Shown here: positions 26,847 through 35,278 of the stretch, piece after piece | Layout: each line of letters begins with the position of its first letter | Numbering within the stretch: position 1 is the first letter of the stretch | From: Duganella qianjiadongensis | GTDB lineage: Bacteria; Pseudomonadota; Gammaproteobacteria; Burkholderiales; Burkholderiaceae_D | Direction: 5' to 3' | DNA: 63,673 nucleotides | NCBI RefSeq assembly: GCF_009857915.1 | Contig: NZ_WWCM01000021.1 | Location: 1 to 63,673 of the forward strand | Notes under the pieces: generated by a model | Database searches by the model: none | What the model saw: only the letters and a program-made list of their open reading frames with translations | Told to the model about the DNA's origin: nothing | Program-made: the position numbers and the translations under genes

Positions 26847-27833
26847 CTAGCGTCCCGTATTGACGGGCCGGGTTTCTGCTGCGGACGGCGGTGCAGACTG
26901 GGCGGAGAAGAAGCGCCAGATCAGCTCTGTCGCATCGAAGGCTTGGCTACCCTGCCCTGCGCGGCTACCGGGCCACGAGTGCCCGCCCGTCTGCGTGACA
27001 CATAGCTCGACGCTGCTTCCCGCGCTGCAGTCGCGATAGGCCTCGCACCAGCCGCCCGCTACCTCCAGCACGCGCACCGGCCGGTTCTGGCACTGGTCGC
27101 GCTGTACCCAGCGCGCGATAGTGTCCGGTACCGAGACAAATTCCATCACGCTGCGCCGGTCGCGGAACGCTGCCGGACCGGCACCGCCCGCATACAGCAC
27201 ATGATCATCGTCACGGGCATGGATATGCAGCACGGGGATGGGACGGGATGGCTGACAGCCTGCGCTGGCATCGGTGCCCGCCACGGAAGCGACGGCACGG
27301 AACAGATCGGCCGCATCGCAGGCGAGGCGGTGCGCCATCATGCCGCCATTGCTCATGCCGGCAGCGAACACCCGTGCGCTATCGATGCGGTAACGTCCCC
27401 TGAGCTCGGCCACCACGGCGCGCAGAAACGCCACATCATCCAGATTCTGATCGCGCGCGTAGCCGCAGCAGCCGCCGGCATTCCAGGTCGCCAGACGTCC
27501 GCCGGGCAACCGGCTGGCACCATTCGGAAACGCCACGATAAAACCACCCTGATCGGCCTGCCGCAGCCAGCCATACCGATTATCGTCCGCCATCAGTTCG
27601 GCATGCCCGCCGCCGCCATGCAAACCTAATACTAATGGCAGAACGCGGGTGGAATCATAACCAGATGGAACATGCACCAGCACCTTGCGCCCGTGCACGT
27701 ACAACTCTTCCAGTTTCGCCCCTGCTTGGGCTAGCGGCACCCGGGTCTGCGCCTGCGCCGTTCTGACCGCCGCGAGCTGCTGCGTAGCCAGCATAAGAAA
27801 AAACAGTGTCAATAAACAACGTAAGGCTGGCAT
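26847..27833 (-). CDS. PHB depolymerase-like / CE1-type alpha/beta-hydrolase (secreted)
   Basis: A 328-residue secreted hydrolase of the polyhydroxybutyrate depolymerase/feruloyl esterase group (LpqC type). The nucleophile elbow GMSNGGMMAHRLACD, LPLVLGLHGGGG oxyanion segment, ARDDDHVLYAGG Asp region and GGHSWPG His region complete the triad. The ribosome site GGAGGG lies six bases before ATG 27833 and directly abuts the alternative ATG 27839, which decides the start; a signal peptide (LLTLFFLMLATQQLAA) follows. Several Cys suggest disulfides. The substrate, ester-linked polymer or plant phenolic ester, cannot be told. Confidence 0.87.
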   Translation of the reverse strand: MPALRCLLTLFFLMLATQQLAAVRTAQAQTRVPLAQAGAKLEELYVHGRKVLVHVPSGYDSTRVLPLVLGLHGGGGHAELMADDNRYGWLRQADQGGFIVAFPNGASRLPGGRLATWNAGGCCGYARDQNLDDVAFLRAVVAELRGRYRIDSARVFAAGMSNGGMMAHRLACDAADLFRAVASVAGTDASAGCQPSRPIPVLHIHARDDDHVLYAGGAGPAAFRDRRSVMEFVSVPDTIARWVQRDQCQNRPVRVLEVAGGWCEAYRDCSAGSSVELCVTQTGGHSWPGSRAGQGSQAFDATELIWRFFSAQSAPPSAAETRPVNTGR

Positions 27834-27986
27834 ATACATCCCTCCGTCACAAACAAATCCAGTCTGCCGAACATTGCAAGACCAAGCATCATCACTCTCC
27901 CGCCCCCACACCTAGGTTACAAAAACACCGCGAAAATTATCAAATCGGCTACACTTTCAATTTATTTAACCAGCTTCCCTACTCGC

Positions 27987-30900
27987 ATGAGTTATCTGAT
28001 CAAGCCAAAATTGTTTGTCGACAGAATCACGGATACCCCGGAAAAGCTCGACCACTTTGGTCTGACTGGCTGGACCTCAGAATACTGCACAGTCGAACTG
28101 TATATGGATGGAACACTGCTGACGACTCTGACGTCCGGTGCAGACGGCATGTACACCTACCAGTTACCCACATGGCCAGCCTTTGGCCCGCACGAGTTCG
28201 TCGCCAAGGCTAGCAGCAAGGACTTCCTGACGGACAGCAGCGAAGTGCTGAAAGTGAATCTCCCTTTCCAAGTCGCGACTACAACACTCCAGTCGGGTTA
28301 TCAGGGTCTGGATGGCGACTTTCATCAGGCACGCTCGCTTAACTTCTTTATGTATGGCATGAGCACACCCGGTGCAACCATACGTATCCAGTGCAACGGT
28401 CAAGCGTTCTATACTATTCGGGCCGAAGCTGATGGCCACTGGGCTGGTCTGACGCCCCATCTGGACGATGGCGACTACATATTCACCGCCACTGCTACCA
28501 ATAATTTAGGTAGCACCAGCACAACCGAACCATGGAAGGTCCACATTGATAGCGTAGCCCCAGTTGCACCGACCATCATGCTGGACAACGGTGCCGGCAA
28601 CGTCCTCAGCACTGACCGCCCACATTTCAGCGGAACTGCCGAGCCTAATACCGTCCTCATGATCTACCTCGATGGCAAGGAACAAGTCCGTACCGTGGTG
28701 GGGCGCGATGGCAACTGGGCGGCGTGGTTCGATCTGCCCGTTGGCAACTATCAGGTCACTGCCCAATCGATGGATCTGGTATTCCAAAAATCGCCCTTTA
28801 CCGCGCCGCTGGCCTTTAGTGTCAGCGCCGCCAGCGAGTTGGCCGCCGATAATTCAACCGCGGGACGGCTCGACGTGGGGAGCAGCGTACAAGGCATGCT
28901 GGAAAAAGTTGGCGACCATGACTGGTTCCGCGTCAAACTCGATGCACTGACACTCTACCAGTTCACCTTCAAAGGGCTAGAATCACATGCAGGCACACTC
29001 GACACCGCTGGCTATGAAGTCTTCGAACCTTATTTACGCCTGTGGGAAGAGGTCGCGCCAGGCCAATTTGTCAATGCGGGCCTGACCGAGAGCGCGCCCT
29101 TAGGTGCCCCCGTTACCATCAAGTTCACCCCCACCCGTAGCGGCGAGTATTACCTCGACATGGGGTCCGCCTATCTACGTGGAAGTTATACGCTCAGCGC
29201 CAGCGTACTGCAATATGATGACCACGGCGACAACACATCTAATGCCACGCCCTTACCCGTCAATGGCCAGCTCAACGGCAAGATCGACTACGGCACCGAT
29301 ACCGATATGTTCGCCCTTTCATTGCAGGCCGGCGTCAGCTACACCGTCAAACTCGACCGCGGCACTGCCGCACCGGACCAGCTACAGCGCTATCTGTACT
29401 TCACGCCTGACACCTGGGTCAGTACCCACAGCTACACTAGCGATGGCGCGAGCTTTGTAACGCTGCTGCCTTACAAGGATGGCCAGTACTTCATCAGCGC
29501 CAGCAGTCTGCCTGGCGCAACGCCTGCCTACCACATCGCCCTGACATTGGCACCGGACGACTATCTGGCCAGCGTTGCAACCACCGGCCGCGTGCTGGCC
29601 AGCGCGCCGGCGCAAGGCAAACTGGAAGTGCTGGGCGATGCCGACTGGTTCAAAGCCACTCTAACGGCAGGCCAGTCCTACCTGATGCGAGCACAGACGA
29701 GCAACGGCACCAAGCTCGATCTGCATTTCTTCGACGCCTATGGCCAGCCCGCCGGCTTCGATAACAGCATTGTCAGCGGGCAGAATGCCCAGCTCTGGAA
29801 AGCCACGGCCAGTGGCGACTATTATTTTCAAGTCTCTAGCTTCTCCGAAACGGGCGCCTACACCCTGACAGTGGCGCCGGCTGCGCCAGATGATTTCAGC
29901 GCCGACACCAGCACCACCGGGCAGCTCGCTGCCGCAGCGCGCGCCAGCGGGACGCTGGAAGTGCCGGGCGATGTGGACTGGTTCAAGCTATCGCTGGAGG
30001 CAGGCACCGATTATATATTCCGGCTCGAGGGCGGTAACGCTGACCCGTCGTTGATAACGGCGGCGCGCTTGCAGTTGCGCGACGCTGGCGGCAAGCTGCT
30101 AGCGCAACGTACGGACTGGGGTTATGACGCGACTAGCCAGTTGGTTTTTCACGCCAGCCAGACGGGCACCTACTATCTGGCACTCGACGATCCCATGTAT
30201 GCACGTACTGCCAGCTATACCATCAGCATGGCAGCCAATCGGCAAGACACTGTTGCTGGCGACACCAGCACGACAGCCAGCCTGAGCCCCGGTCAGGTCA
30301 AGCTGGGGAATATCGACTTTGCCACCGATGCGGACTGGTACCGCGTCGACATGCAGGCAGGGCACCAGTACAACTTCGAACTGACTGGTACCACCGGACG
30401 GGGTGGTACCCTGCCCTCGAATATGATGCAGCTAGCACTGGTGGATAGCAGCGGTACAGTCATCGCCAGCCCTAGTCCGCTGTACGGCAAAGATCCGGTA
30501 CTTAACTATCATGCCAGCAGTGCTACCACGCTATATTTGCGCGTTGCGCAGCAGGACAATTCAACCGGTAGCTATACCCTTAAGGCTAGCCTTGATTACA
30601 ATGCTTTCGTTGACACCCTGCCTCCGCTGTACAAATTCCTCGAGGGCGTCAGTGCCGGACGCATACTAGAACGGGGCACCGCGCTGTACCTTAATTTTGA
30701 CGAAACCTTGAGTCTCGCAAGCGGTGCCGCCACCTTGCGGCTGGCCAGCGGTGAACTAGTCGAAGAATTCAGTGGCACCAAGGGCAATGCCAGCGTGGAG
30801 AGTGGCATGGCCACCCTGACCCTACGCCCTAGCGCGCTGGCTTATGACACAGATTATGTGCTGACACTAGCCGCCGGCAGCGTGGCCGATACCAGCAAGC

Positions 30901-31565
30901 ACCTGTTCGAGGGCACCACTATCAAATTCCGTACGCCGGCCTCACCCGCAAGACAGGACGGTAGTGCCGCCAATGAAACCTTCCGCAGTCCGGTCGGCAA
31001 CCAGATCATCGATGGCAAGGGCGGCATAGACACCGTCATCATGCCTGGCACGGCCAGTGACTACCTGATCCGCAAGACTGGCGAAGTACTCAAGATCGAT
31101 GGCTGGTTCCTGCCGCAAGGCTTGCACACCCTGCTCGGCATCGAACGGGTACAGTTCGATGACCGCTCGATGGCCTTCGACATCGATGGCAATGCCGGCC
31201 AGGCCTACCGCATCTATCAGGCCGCTTTCGCCCGCAGCCCGGACAAGGGCGGACTGGGCTTCTGGATCAAGGCCATGGATCAGGGCGTCAGTCTGGCCGA
31301 GGTGAGCACGGCTTTCGTCCAGTCCGACGAATTCAAGACTTTATACAGCGGCGCCAGCGGCAACCGCGCCATACTGGAAAAAATGTATGACAACGTGCTG
31401 CACCGTGCACCTGATGCGGGCGGCCTGAACTGGTATCTGAACCTGCTCGATACCAAAGTCATTACGGTGGCACAGGCCCTGGCCGACATCAGCGAGAGTG
31501 CGGAAAACAAGGCAGCGCTGATAGGAGTGATGCAGAACGGCTTCGACTACACTCCGTATGGCTAG
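27987..31565 (+). CDS. Large repeat protein with Ig-like, PPC and DUF4214 domains (predicted secreted)
   Basis: An 1192-residue protein without an N-terminal signal peptide. Residues 1-270 hold three Ig-like segments. Then come about five pre-peptidase C-terminal (PPC) type repeats, each with a core like GDHDWFRVKL, GDADWFKATL, GDVDWFKLSL, or TDADWYRVDM, followed by an SbsA-like Ig domain (LPPLYKFLEG to KFRTPAS). The end has a Gly/Asp haemolysin-type strand (NQIIDGKGGIDTV) and a DUF4214 domain (YRIYQAAFARSPDKGGLGFW, DNVLHRAPDAGGLNWY). No leader plus an acidic C-terminal end fits type I secretion. Likely a surface or biofilm protein; no enzymatic domain is visible. The ribosome site is weak. 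Confidence 0.85.
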   Translation: MSYLIKPKLFVDRITDTPEKLDHFGLTGWTSEYCTVELYMDGTLLTTLTSGADGMYTYQLPTWPAFGPHEFVAKASSKDFLTDSSEVLKVNLPFQVATTTLQSGYQGLDGDFHQARSLNFFMYGMSTPGATIRIQCNGQAFYTIRAEADGHWAGLTPHLDDGDYIFTATATNNLGSTSTTEPWKVHIDSVAPVAPTIMLDNGAGNVLSTDRPHFSGTAEPNTVLMIYLDGKEQVRTVVGRDGNWAAWFDLPVGNYQVTAQSMDLVFQKSPFTAPLAFSVSAASELAADNSTAGRLDVGSSVQGMLEKVGDHDWFRVKLDALTLYQFTFKGLESHAGTLDTAGYEVFEPYLRLWEEVAPGQFVNAGLTESAPLGAPVTIKFTPTRSGEYYLDMGSAYLRGSYTLSASVLQYDDHGDNTSNATPLPVNGQLNGKIDYGTDTDMFALSLQAGVSYTVKLDRGTAAPDQLQRYLYFTPDTWVSTHSYTSDGASFVTLLPYKDGQYFISASSLPGATPAYHIALTLAPDDYLASVATTGRVLASAPAQGKLEVLGDADWFKATLTAGQSYLMRAQTSNGTKLDLHFFDAYGQPAGFDNSIVSGQNAQLWKATASGDYYFQVSSFSETGAYTLTVAPAAPDDFSADTSTTGQLAAAARASGTLEVPGDVDWFKLSLEAGTDYIFRLEGGNADPSLITAARLQLRDAGGKLLAQRTDWGYDATSQLVFHASQTGTYYLALDDPMYARTASYTISMAANRQDTVAGDTSTTASLSPGQVKLGNIDFATDADWYRVDMQAGHQYNFELTGTTGRGGTLPSNMMQLALVDSSGTVIASPSPLYGKDPVLNYHASSATTLYLRVAQQDNSTGSYTLKASLDYNAFVDTLPPLYKFLEGVSAGRILERGTALYLNFDETLSLASGAATLRLASGELVEEFSGTKGNASVESGMATLTLRPSALAYDTDYVLTLAAGSVADTSKHLFEGTTIKFRTPASPARQDGSAANETFRSPVGNQIIDGKGGIDTVIMPGTASDYLIRKTGEVLKIDGWFLPQGLHTLLGIERVQFDDRSMAFDIDGNAGQAYRIYQAAFARSPDKGGLGFWIKAMDQGVSLAEVSTAFVQSDEFKTLYSGASGNRAILEKMYDNVLHRAPDAGGLNWYLNLLDTKVITVAQALADISESAENKAALIGVMQNGFDYTPYG

Positions 31566-31580
31566 CCTGGCCGGCGGCGG

Positions 31581-32462
31581 CTAGTCCGGCACATACCAGT
31601 AGGCTTTGACTTGCAGCGGCGTCAGCGGCGACAGTTCCGGATTGTCGAGCCGGAAAATGCGCCGCTTGCGCAGGCCCGCCTGCTCGATCAGACCGTCGTA
31701 GAACTGGTGAAATAGCTGCTCGTAGCGGCCATCGGCAATCAGCCGCTGCAAACCGTATTCAAGCCGCTGCGCCAGCCGCTGCTGCTGTCCACCGATAAAG
31801 AAATAACGTGGCGCCGGAATGTAGAGGGCAAAGCTGCGCTCCACCGCCAGCGCAGGAAACTCCTGCACGTGAGCCGCCTGCTCGTAGAATGCTTCATCTA
31901 TCGCACGAGGAAAATACTGGAAGCGCCCGGCCGCCAGCATATTGTGCAGACCCAGCGTGCTATTGCTTTCTACCAGCGGTAAACCGGCATGGCGGTAAAT
32001 ACTGCTGGAACTCCACTGCCGCCCCGTCCCCACACTGTACTGTTTTAGCTGATCGAGCGTTTGCACCGCGCTGAACAGGTTCTGCTTGCGCCCGTCGATC
32101 AGGGAAATCCGGTAGCAGGACAAGCCCTTGTCTAGCGGTATGCGGATAGGAATCAGCCGGCTTTCCCACTCGGCCGAAGTGACCTGCCCGCTCAAATTCA
32201 CGCTATCGCCCTTGAGCATTTCCTGCAGCAGACGCTCGCGCTCCATGTGCAGCGAGGAGACCTTCAGTTCGTAGGCACCGTAGCGGCTACTGGAGGCCTC
32301 CAGCGCTGCCTTCAGCAAGTTCATCACATGGCTATTATTGAAGCGCGATTTGCTGGAGTTCATATCGATGGTGTACACATCGGTGGCCCATGCGTACTGC
32401 TGCAAGCCCACCAGCGCCAGCATGCACAATCCCCTACCCAGCACCCATCGGTATAGCGGCAC
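31581..32462 (-). CDS. Periplasmic solute-binding protein (family 3-like), unknown ligand
   Basis: A 293-residue protein starting at GTG, five bases after GGAGGAG, with a signal peptide (GRGLCMLALVGLQQYAWA). It resembles the small solute-binding proteins of ABC-type family 3, divided in two lobes, but no permease or ATPase gene is nearby. Such orphan proteins in Oxalobacteraceae occur in several copies; another weak relative is at 56191. It may act in sensing rather than uptake. Function unknown. Confidence 0.7.
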   Translation of the reverse strand: MPLYRWVLGRGLCMLALVGLQQYAWATDVYTIDMNSSKSRFNNSHVMNLLKAALEASSSRYGAYELKVSSLHMERERLLQEMLKGDSVNLSGQVTSAEWESRLIPIRIPLDKGLSCYRISLIDGRKQNLFSAVQTLDQLKQYSVGTGRQWSSSSIYRHAGLPLVESNSTLGLHNMLAAGRFQYFPRAIDEAFYEQAAHVQEFPALAVERSFALYIPAPRYFFIGGQQQRLAQRLEYGLQRLIADGRYEQLFHQFYDGLIEQAGLRKRRIFRLDNPELSPLTPLQVKAYWYVPD

Positions 32463-32572
32463 GATATCTCCTCCGGATCGTCATTACCCGCAGCGGGTAA
32501 GCGGCCATGCTCCGGAGCTTATCATAAAGACATTTTGTGAGGCGCGGCCAGACCGCCACCACGCCCCGCGTA

Positions 32573-33046
32573 CTAGTTCCCTTCGTAGATACCCACGCAC
32601 ACCATAGTGTTGGCTGCCCCCTGGGCGCAGTAAGACTTTTTCAGATCGTAGCTATTGGTCGCCGCATTATTGAACTTATAGGGCCCGTACCAGCCTTTGC
32701 CCTTGCTCTTGACCATGTCTATCATGTCCTTGATGAAGGGCTTACCGTCGACGTCTTTCATGATGTACAGGTTCTTGCCCACCATCTTGGCATTGGCCCC
32801 TTGCGCGAGACAGTTGCCCTCGAAGTCGTAGACGAACACATACATATCCTTGTCCCGGAATGCGCCATTCGGGTGCTCGGTAAAGCTCTTATAGGCTTTG
32901 TCCGGACCGGCCGATTTCACCAGTGCTACCGCCTGCTGCACCATGGCTTCCGCTTCGGCCATGCTGCCATGCGCCTCGCCTGCCTGCACACCGGCCAGCC
33001 AACCGCACTGCAACATCAACGCCATGAAGGCCGCGCTCTTTTTCAT
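32573..33046 (-). CDS. Secreted single-Cache-domain protein
   Basis: A 157-residue exported protein (AAGGAG six bases before ATG 33046, signal MKKSAAFMALMLQCGWLAGVQA) consisting of one Cache-type sensor domain: FVYDFEGNCLAQGANAKMVG, LYIMKDVDGKPFIKDMIDM and a GWYGPYKF strand. Such stand-alone periplasmic domains bind small organic acids and may hand their signal to a membrane receptor. No receptor gene is next to it. Confidence 0.8.
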   Translation of the reverse strand: MKKSAAFMALMLQCGWLAGVQAGEAHGSMAEAEAMVQQAVALVKSAGPDKAYKSFTEHPNGAFRDKDMYVFVYDFEGNCLAQGANAKMVGKNLYIMKDVDGKPFIKDMIDMVKSKGKGWYGPYKFNNAATNSYDLKKSYCAQGAANTMVCVGIYEGN

Positions 33047-33295
33047 TGCTATCTCCTTTGTAGTTTCTCCCGCAAAATCGACCTTACGCCTGCCGGCAAA
33101 GTAAATCAATGACATATGGCAACACAACGTCGCACCATTCAGACAGTATTTCCCACAATGCGAAAAGGCATTCTCACATTGCAGAATCCGGGTCGCTAAA
33201 AAACCACAGATTTTATCCCATCCGATAAAAAGTCGTTCCACATCATAAAATTTAATAACTAAGTCATTGAAAAATAATAGATAAAATTAAGTTAT

Positions 33296-33313
33296 ATGTC
33301 TTATATAAGACAT
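33296..33313. promoter_or_regulatory. 18-bp perfect palindrome overlapping the aceA -35
   Basis: ATGTCTTATATAAGACAT is a perfect palindrome. It ends over the -35 hexamer of the best aceA promoter, which is where a repressor or class-II activator would bind. The same half-sites with the same spacing, ATGTCT-N6-AGACAT, occur again at 51146-51163. Confidence 0.65.
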
Positions 33314-33340
33314 GCCACTCGAGGAAAAAAGGGCTATGAT
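33312..33340 (+). promoter_or_regulatory. Probable aceA promoter
   Basis: ATGCCA (33312-33317) and TATGAT (33335-33340) are 17 bases apart; four and five of six consensus positions are matched. It lies 140 bases before the aceA ATG and its -35 is overlapped by the 18-bp palindrome. Confidence 0.5.
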
Positions 33341-33481
33341 TATTCCATCGAACTTCGCTTTTTAAAGAAAGTTTTCAACGCATTATTTACTTACCAGCCG
33401 GCCACAGTGAACCGCATTACCCCCACTACCGGCGCCCTTTTTCAGTCTTAATTATTTCGTTTAACAGCCAAGGAAATCATC

Positions 33482-35062
33482 ATGTCCCAATACCAAGACG
33501 ACATCCAAGCCGTTGCTGCACTGAAGCAAAAAGAAGGTAGTGCATGGAACGCCATCAACCCTGAGTCGGCTGCCCGTATGCGCGCCCAGAACCGCTTCAA
33601 AACCGGTCTGGACATCGCTAAATACACGGCCAAAATCATGCGCGCCGACATGGCCGCCTACGATGCCGACCCAAGCAAATACACCCAGTCGCTCGGTTGC
33701 TGGCACGGTTTCATCGGTCAGCAGAAGATGATTTCGATCAAGAAGCACTTCAACAGCACCGAACGCCGCTACCTCTACCTGTCGGGCTGGATGGTTGCCG
33801 CTCTGCGCTCGGAATTCGGCCCGCTGCCAGACCAGTCGATGCACGAAAAAACTGCCGTATCGGCCCTGATCAAAGAGCTGTACACCTTCCTGCGTCAGGC
33901 GGATGCACGTGAACTGGGCGGTCTGTTCCGTCAACTGGACGCTGCTGAAGGCGCCGCTAAAGCTGCCATCCAGGAAAAAATCGACAACCACGTTACCCAC
34001 GTCGTGCCTATCATCGCCGACATCGACGCCGGTTTCGGTAACGCCGAAGCAACCTACCTGCTGGCCAAGCAGTTCATCGAAGCCGGTGCCTGCTGCATCC
34101 AGATCGAAAACCAGGTTTCGGACGAGAAGCAATGCGGTCACCAGGATGGTAAAGTCACCGTGCCGCACGAAGACTTCCTGGCCAAGATCCGCGCCATCCG
34201 CTACGCCTTCCTGGAGCTGGGCGTGGACGACGGCATCATCGTGGCCCGTACCGACTCGCTGGGCGCCGGCCTGACCAAGCAGATTGCCGTGACCAAACAG
34301 CCAGGCGACCTGGGCGACCAGTACAATTCCTTCCTCGATTGCGAAGAAGTGTCGGCTGACGCACTGGGCAACGGCGACGTGATCATCAAACGCGAAGGCA
34401 AGCTGCTGCGTCCTAAGCGTCTGCCATCGAACCTGTTCCAGTTCCGTTCCGGCACCGGCGAAGCCCGCTGCGTACTGGACTGCATCACCTCGCTGCAAAA
34501 CGGCGCCGACCTGCTGTGGATCGAAACGGAAAAACCACATATCGCCCAGATCGGCGGCATGGTCAGCGAAATCCGCAAAGTCATCCCTAACGCCAAGCTG
34601 GTGTACAACAACAGCCCATCGTTCAACTGGACGCTGAACTTCCGTCAGCAAGTCTACGACGCCATGAAGGCGGCCGGCAAAGACGTATCGTCCTACGAGC
34701 GCAGCCAGCTGATGAGCGTGGAATACGACAACAGCGAACTGGCCAAAGAAGCTGACGAGAAAATCCGCACCTTCCAGGCTGATGCAGCCCGCGAAGCCGG
34801 CATCTTCCACCACCTGATCACGCTGCCGACCTACCACACGGCTGCGCTGTCGACCGACAATCTGGCCAAAGAATACTTCGGCGATCAGGGTATGCTCGGT
34901 TATGTCGCTGGCGTACAACGTAAAGAAATCCGTCAGGGTATCGCTTGCGTAAAACACCAGAACATGTCCGGTTCCGATATCGGCGACGACCACAAAGACT
35001 ACTTCAGCGGCGAAGCAGCCCTGAAAGCAGCAGGTAAAGACAACACGATGAACCAGTTCTAA
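33482..35062 (+). CDS. aceA: Isocitrate lyase
   Basis: AceA splits isocitrate to succinate and glyoxylate, the entry to the glyoxylate shunt that allows growth on acetate and fatty acids. The protein has 526 residues, the long proteobacterial form. The signature is DEKQCGHQDGKVTVPHEDF with the catalytic Cys at residue 218; metal-binding DIDAGFGNAEAT and the substrate loop WTLNFRQ are also visible. It is monocistronic: own promoter region and a strong terminator after it. Regulation through the palindrome upstream is likely. Malate synthase is not in the window. Confidence 0.97.
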   Translation: MSQYQDDIQAVAALKQKEGSAWNAINPESAARMRAQNRFKTGLDIAKYTAKIMRADMAAYDADPSKYTQSLGCWHGFIGQQKMISIKKHFNSTERRYLYLSGWMVAALRSEFGPLPDQSMHEKTAVSALIKELYTFLRQADARELGGLFRQLDAAEGAAKAAIQEKIDNHVTHVVPIIADIDAGFGNAEATYLLAKQFIEAGACCIQIENQVSDEKQCGHQDGKVTVPHEDFLAKIRAIRYAFLELGVDDGIIVARTDSLGAGLTKQIAVTKQPGDLGDQYNSFLDCEEVSADALGNGDVIIKREGKLLRPKRLPSNLFQFRSGTGEARCVLDCITSLQNGADLLWIETEKPHIAQIGGMVSEIRKVIPNAKLVYNNSPSFNWTLNFRQQVYDAMKAAGKDVSSYERSQLMSVEYDNSELAKEADEKIRTFQADAAREAGIFHHLITLPTYHTAALSTDNLAKEYFGDQGMLGYVAGVQRKEIRQGIACVKHQNMSGSDIGDDHKDYFSGEAALKAAGKDNTMNQF

Positions 35063-35081
35063 GGTCAACGTGCTGGACTAG

Positions 35082-35120
35082 AAAACCGGGCTCTGTTTCT
35101 TGCAGAGCCCGGTTTTTTTT
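35082..35120 (+). terminator. Rho-independent terminator of aceA
   Basis: Fourteen-base perfect arms (35082-35095 and 35103-35116; core ACCGGGCTCTG/CAGAGCCCGGT) with loop TTTCTTG and a T-run to 35120. Confidence 0.95.
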
Positions 35121-35157
35121 CGTCCTGATTTTTCTGCCTTATATGCCTTGTGTATCT

Positions 35158-35199
35158 TTGATATAGATCAACGAAATACTTGATCTCGCTCATTACACT
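35158..35199 (+). promoter_or_regulatory. FNR/ANR box and -10 upstream of the deacetylase operon
   Basis: TTGAT-ATAG-ATCAA (35158-35171) is a perfect FNR/ANR consensus site. The hexamer TACACT (35194-35199) is where a -10 must lie if FNR bound at -41.5 as a class-II activator, giving a start site near 35206 and a 73-base leader before the HDAC gene. The site follows directly after the aceA terminator, so it belongs to the downstream genes. Confidence 0.7.
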
Positions 35200-35229
35200 G
35201 AATTGACTTCGTTAGGTTTCACCCACGAC

Positions 35230-35252
35230 CACGTGCATAGCCAACGCACGTG
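35230..35252. repeat. Inverted repeat CACGTGC/GCACGTG
   Basis: Seven-base perfect arms separated by nine bases, in the leader of the HDAC gene. It could be an operator or an mRNA hairpin; nothing more can be said. Confidence 0.45.
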
Positions 35253-35278
35253 CCTGTAACGCTACCCCACGTTTGACG

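Larger units (their letters stand above)
33047..33481. promoter_or_regulatory. Upstream region of aceA and of the Cache protein
   Basis: About 430 bases, AT-rich from 33230 to 33330. It holds the promoter and operator of aceA (below), the leader of aceA, and towards the left the promoter region of the divergent Cache gene with an inverted repeat AATGC/GCATT near 33160. The ribosome site of aceA is AAGGAA, six bases before the ATG. Confidence 0.6.

Noticed and set aside
33461..35068. Long open frame (535 codons) on the strand opposite aceA
   Set aside because: It exactly mirrors aceA, a strongly conserved gene with codon bias that leaves the antisense frame open; it has no ribosome site and low-complexity His/Phe/Gly composition.
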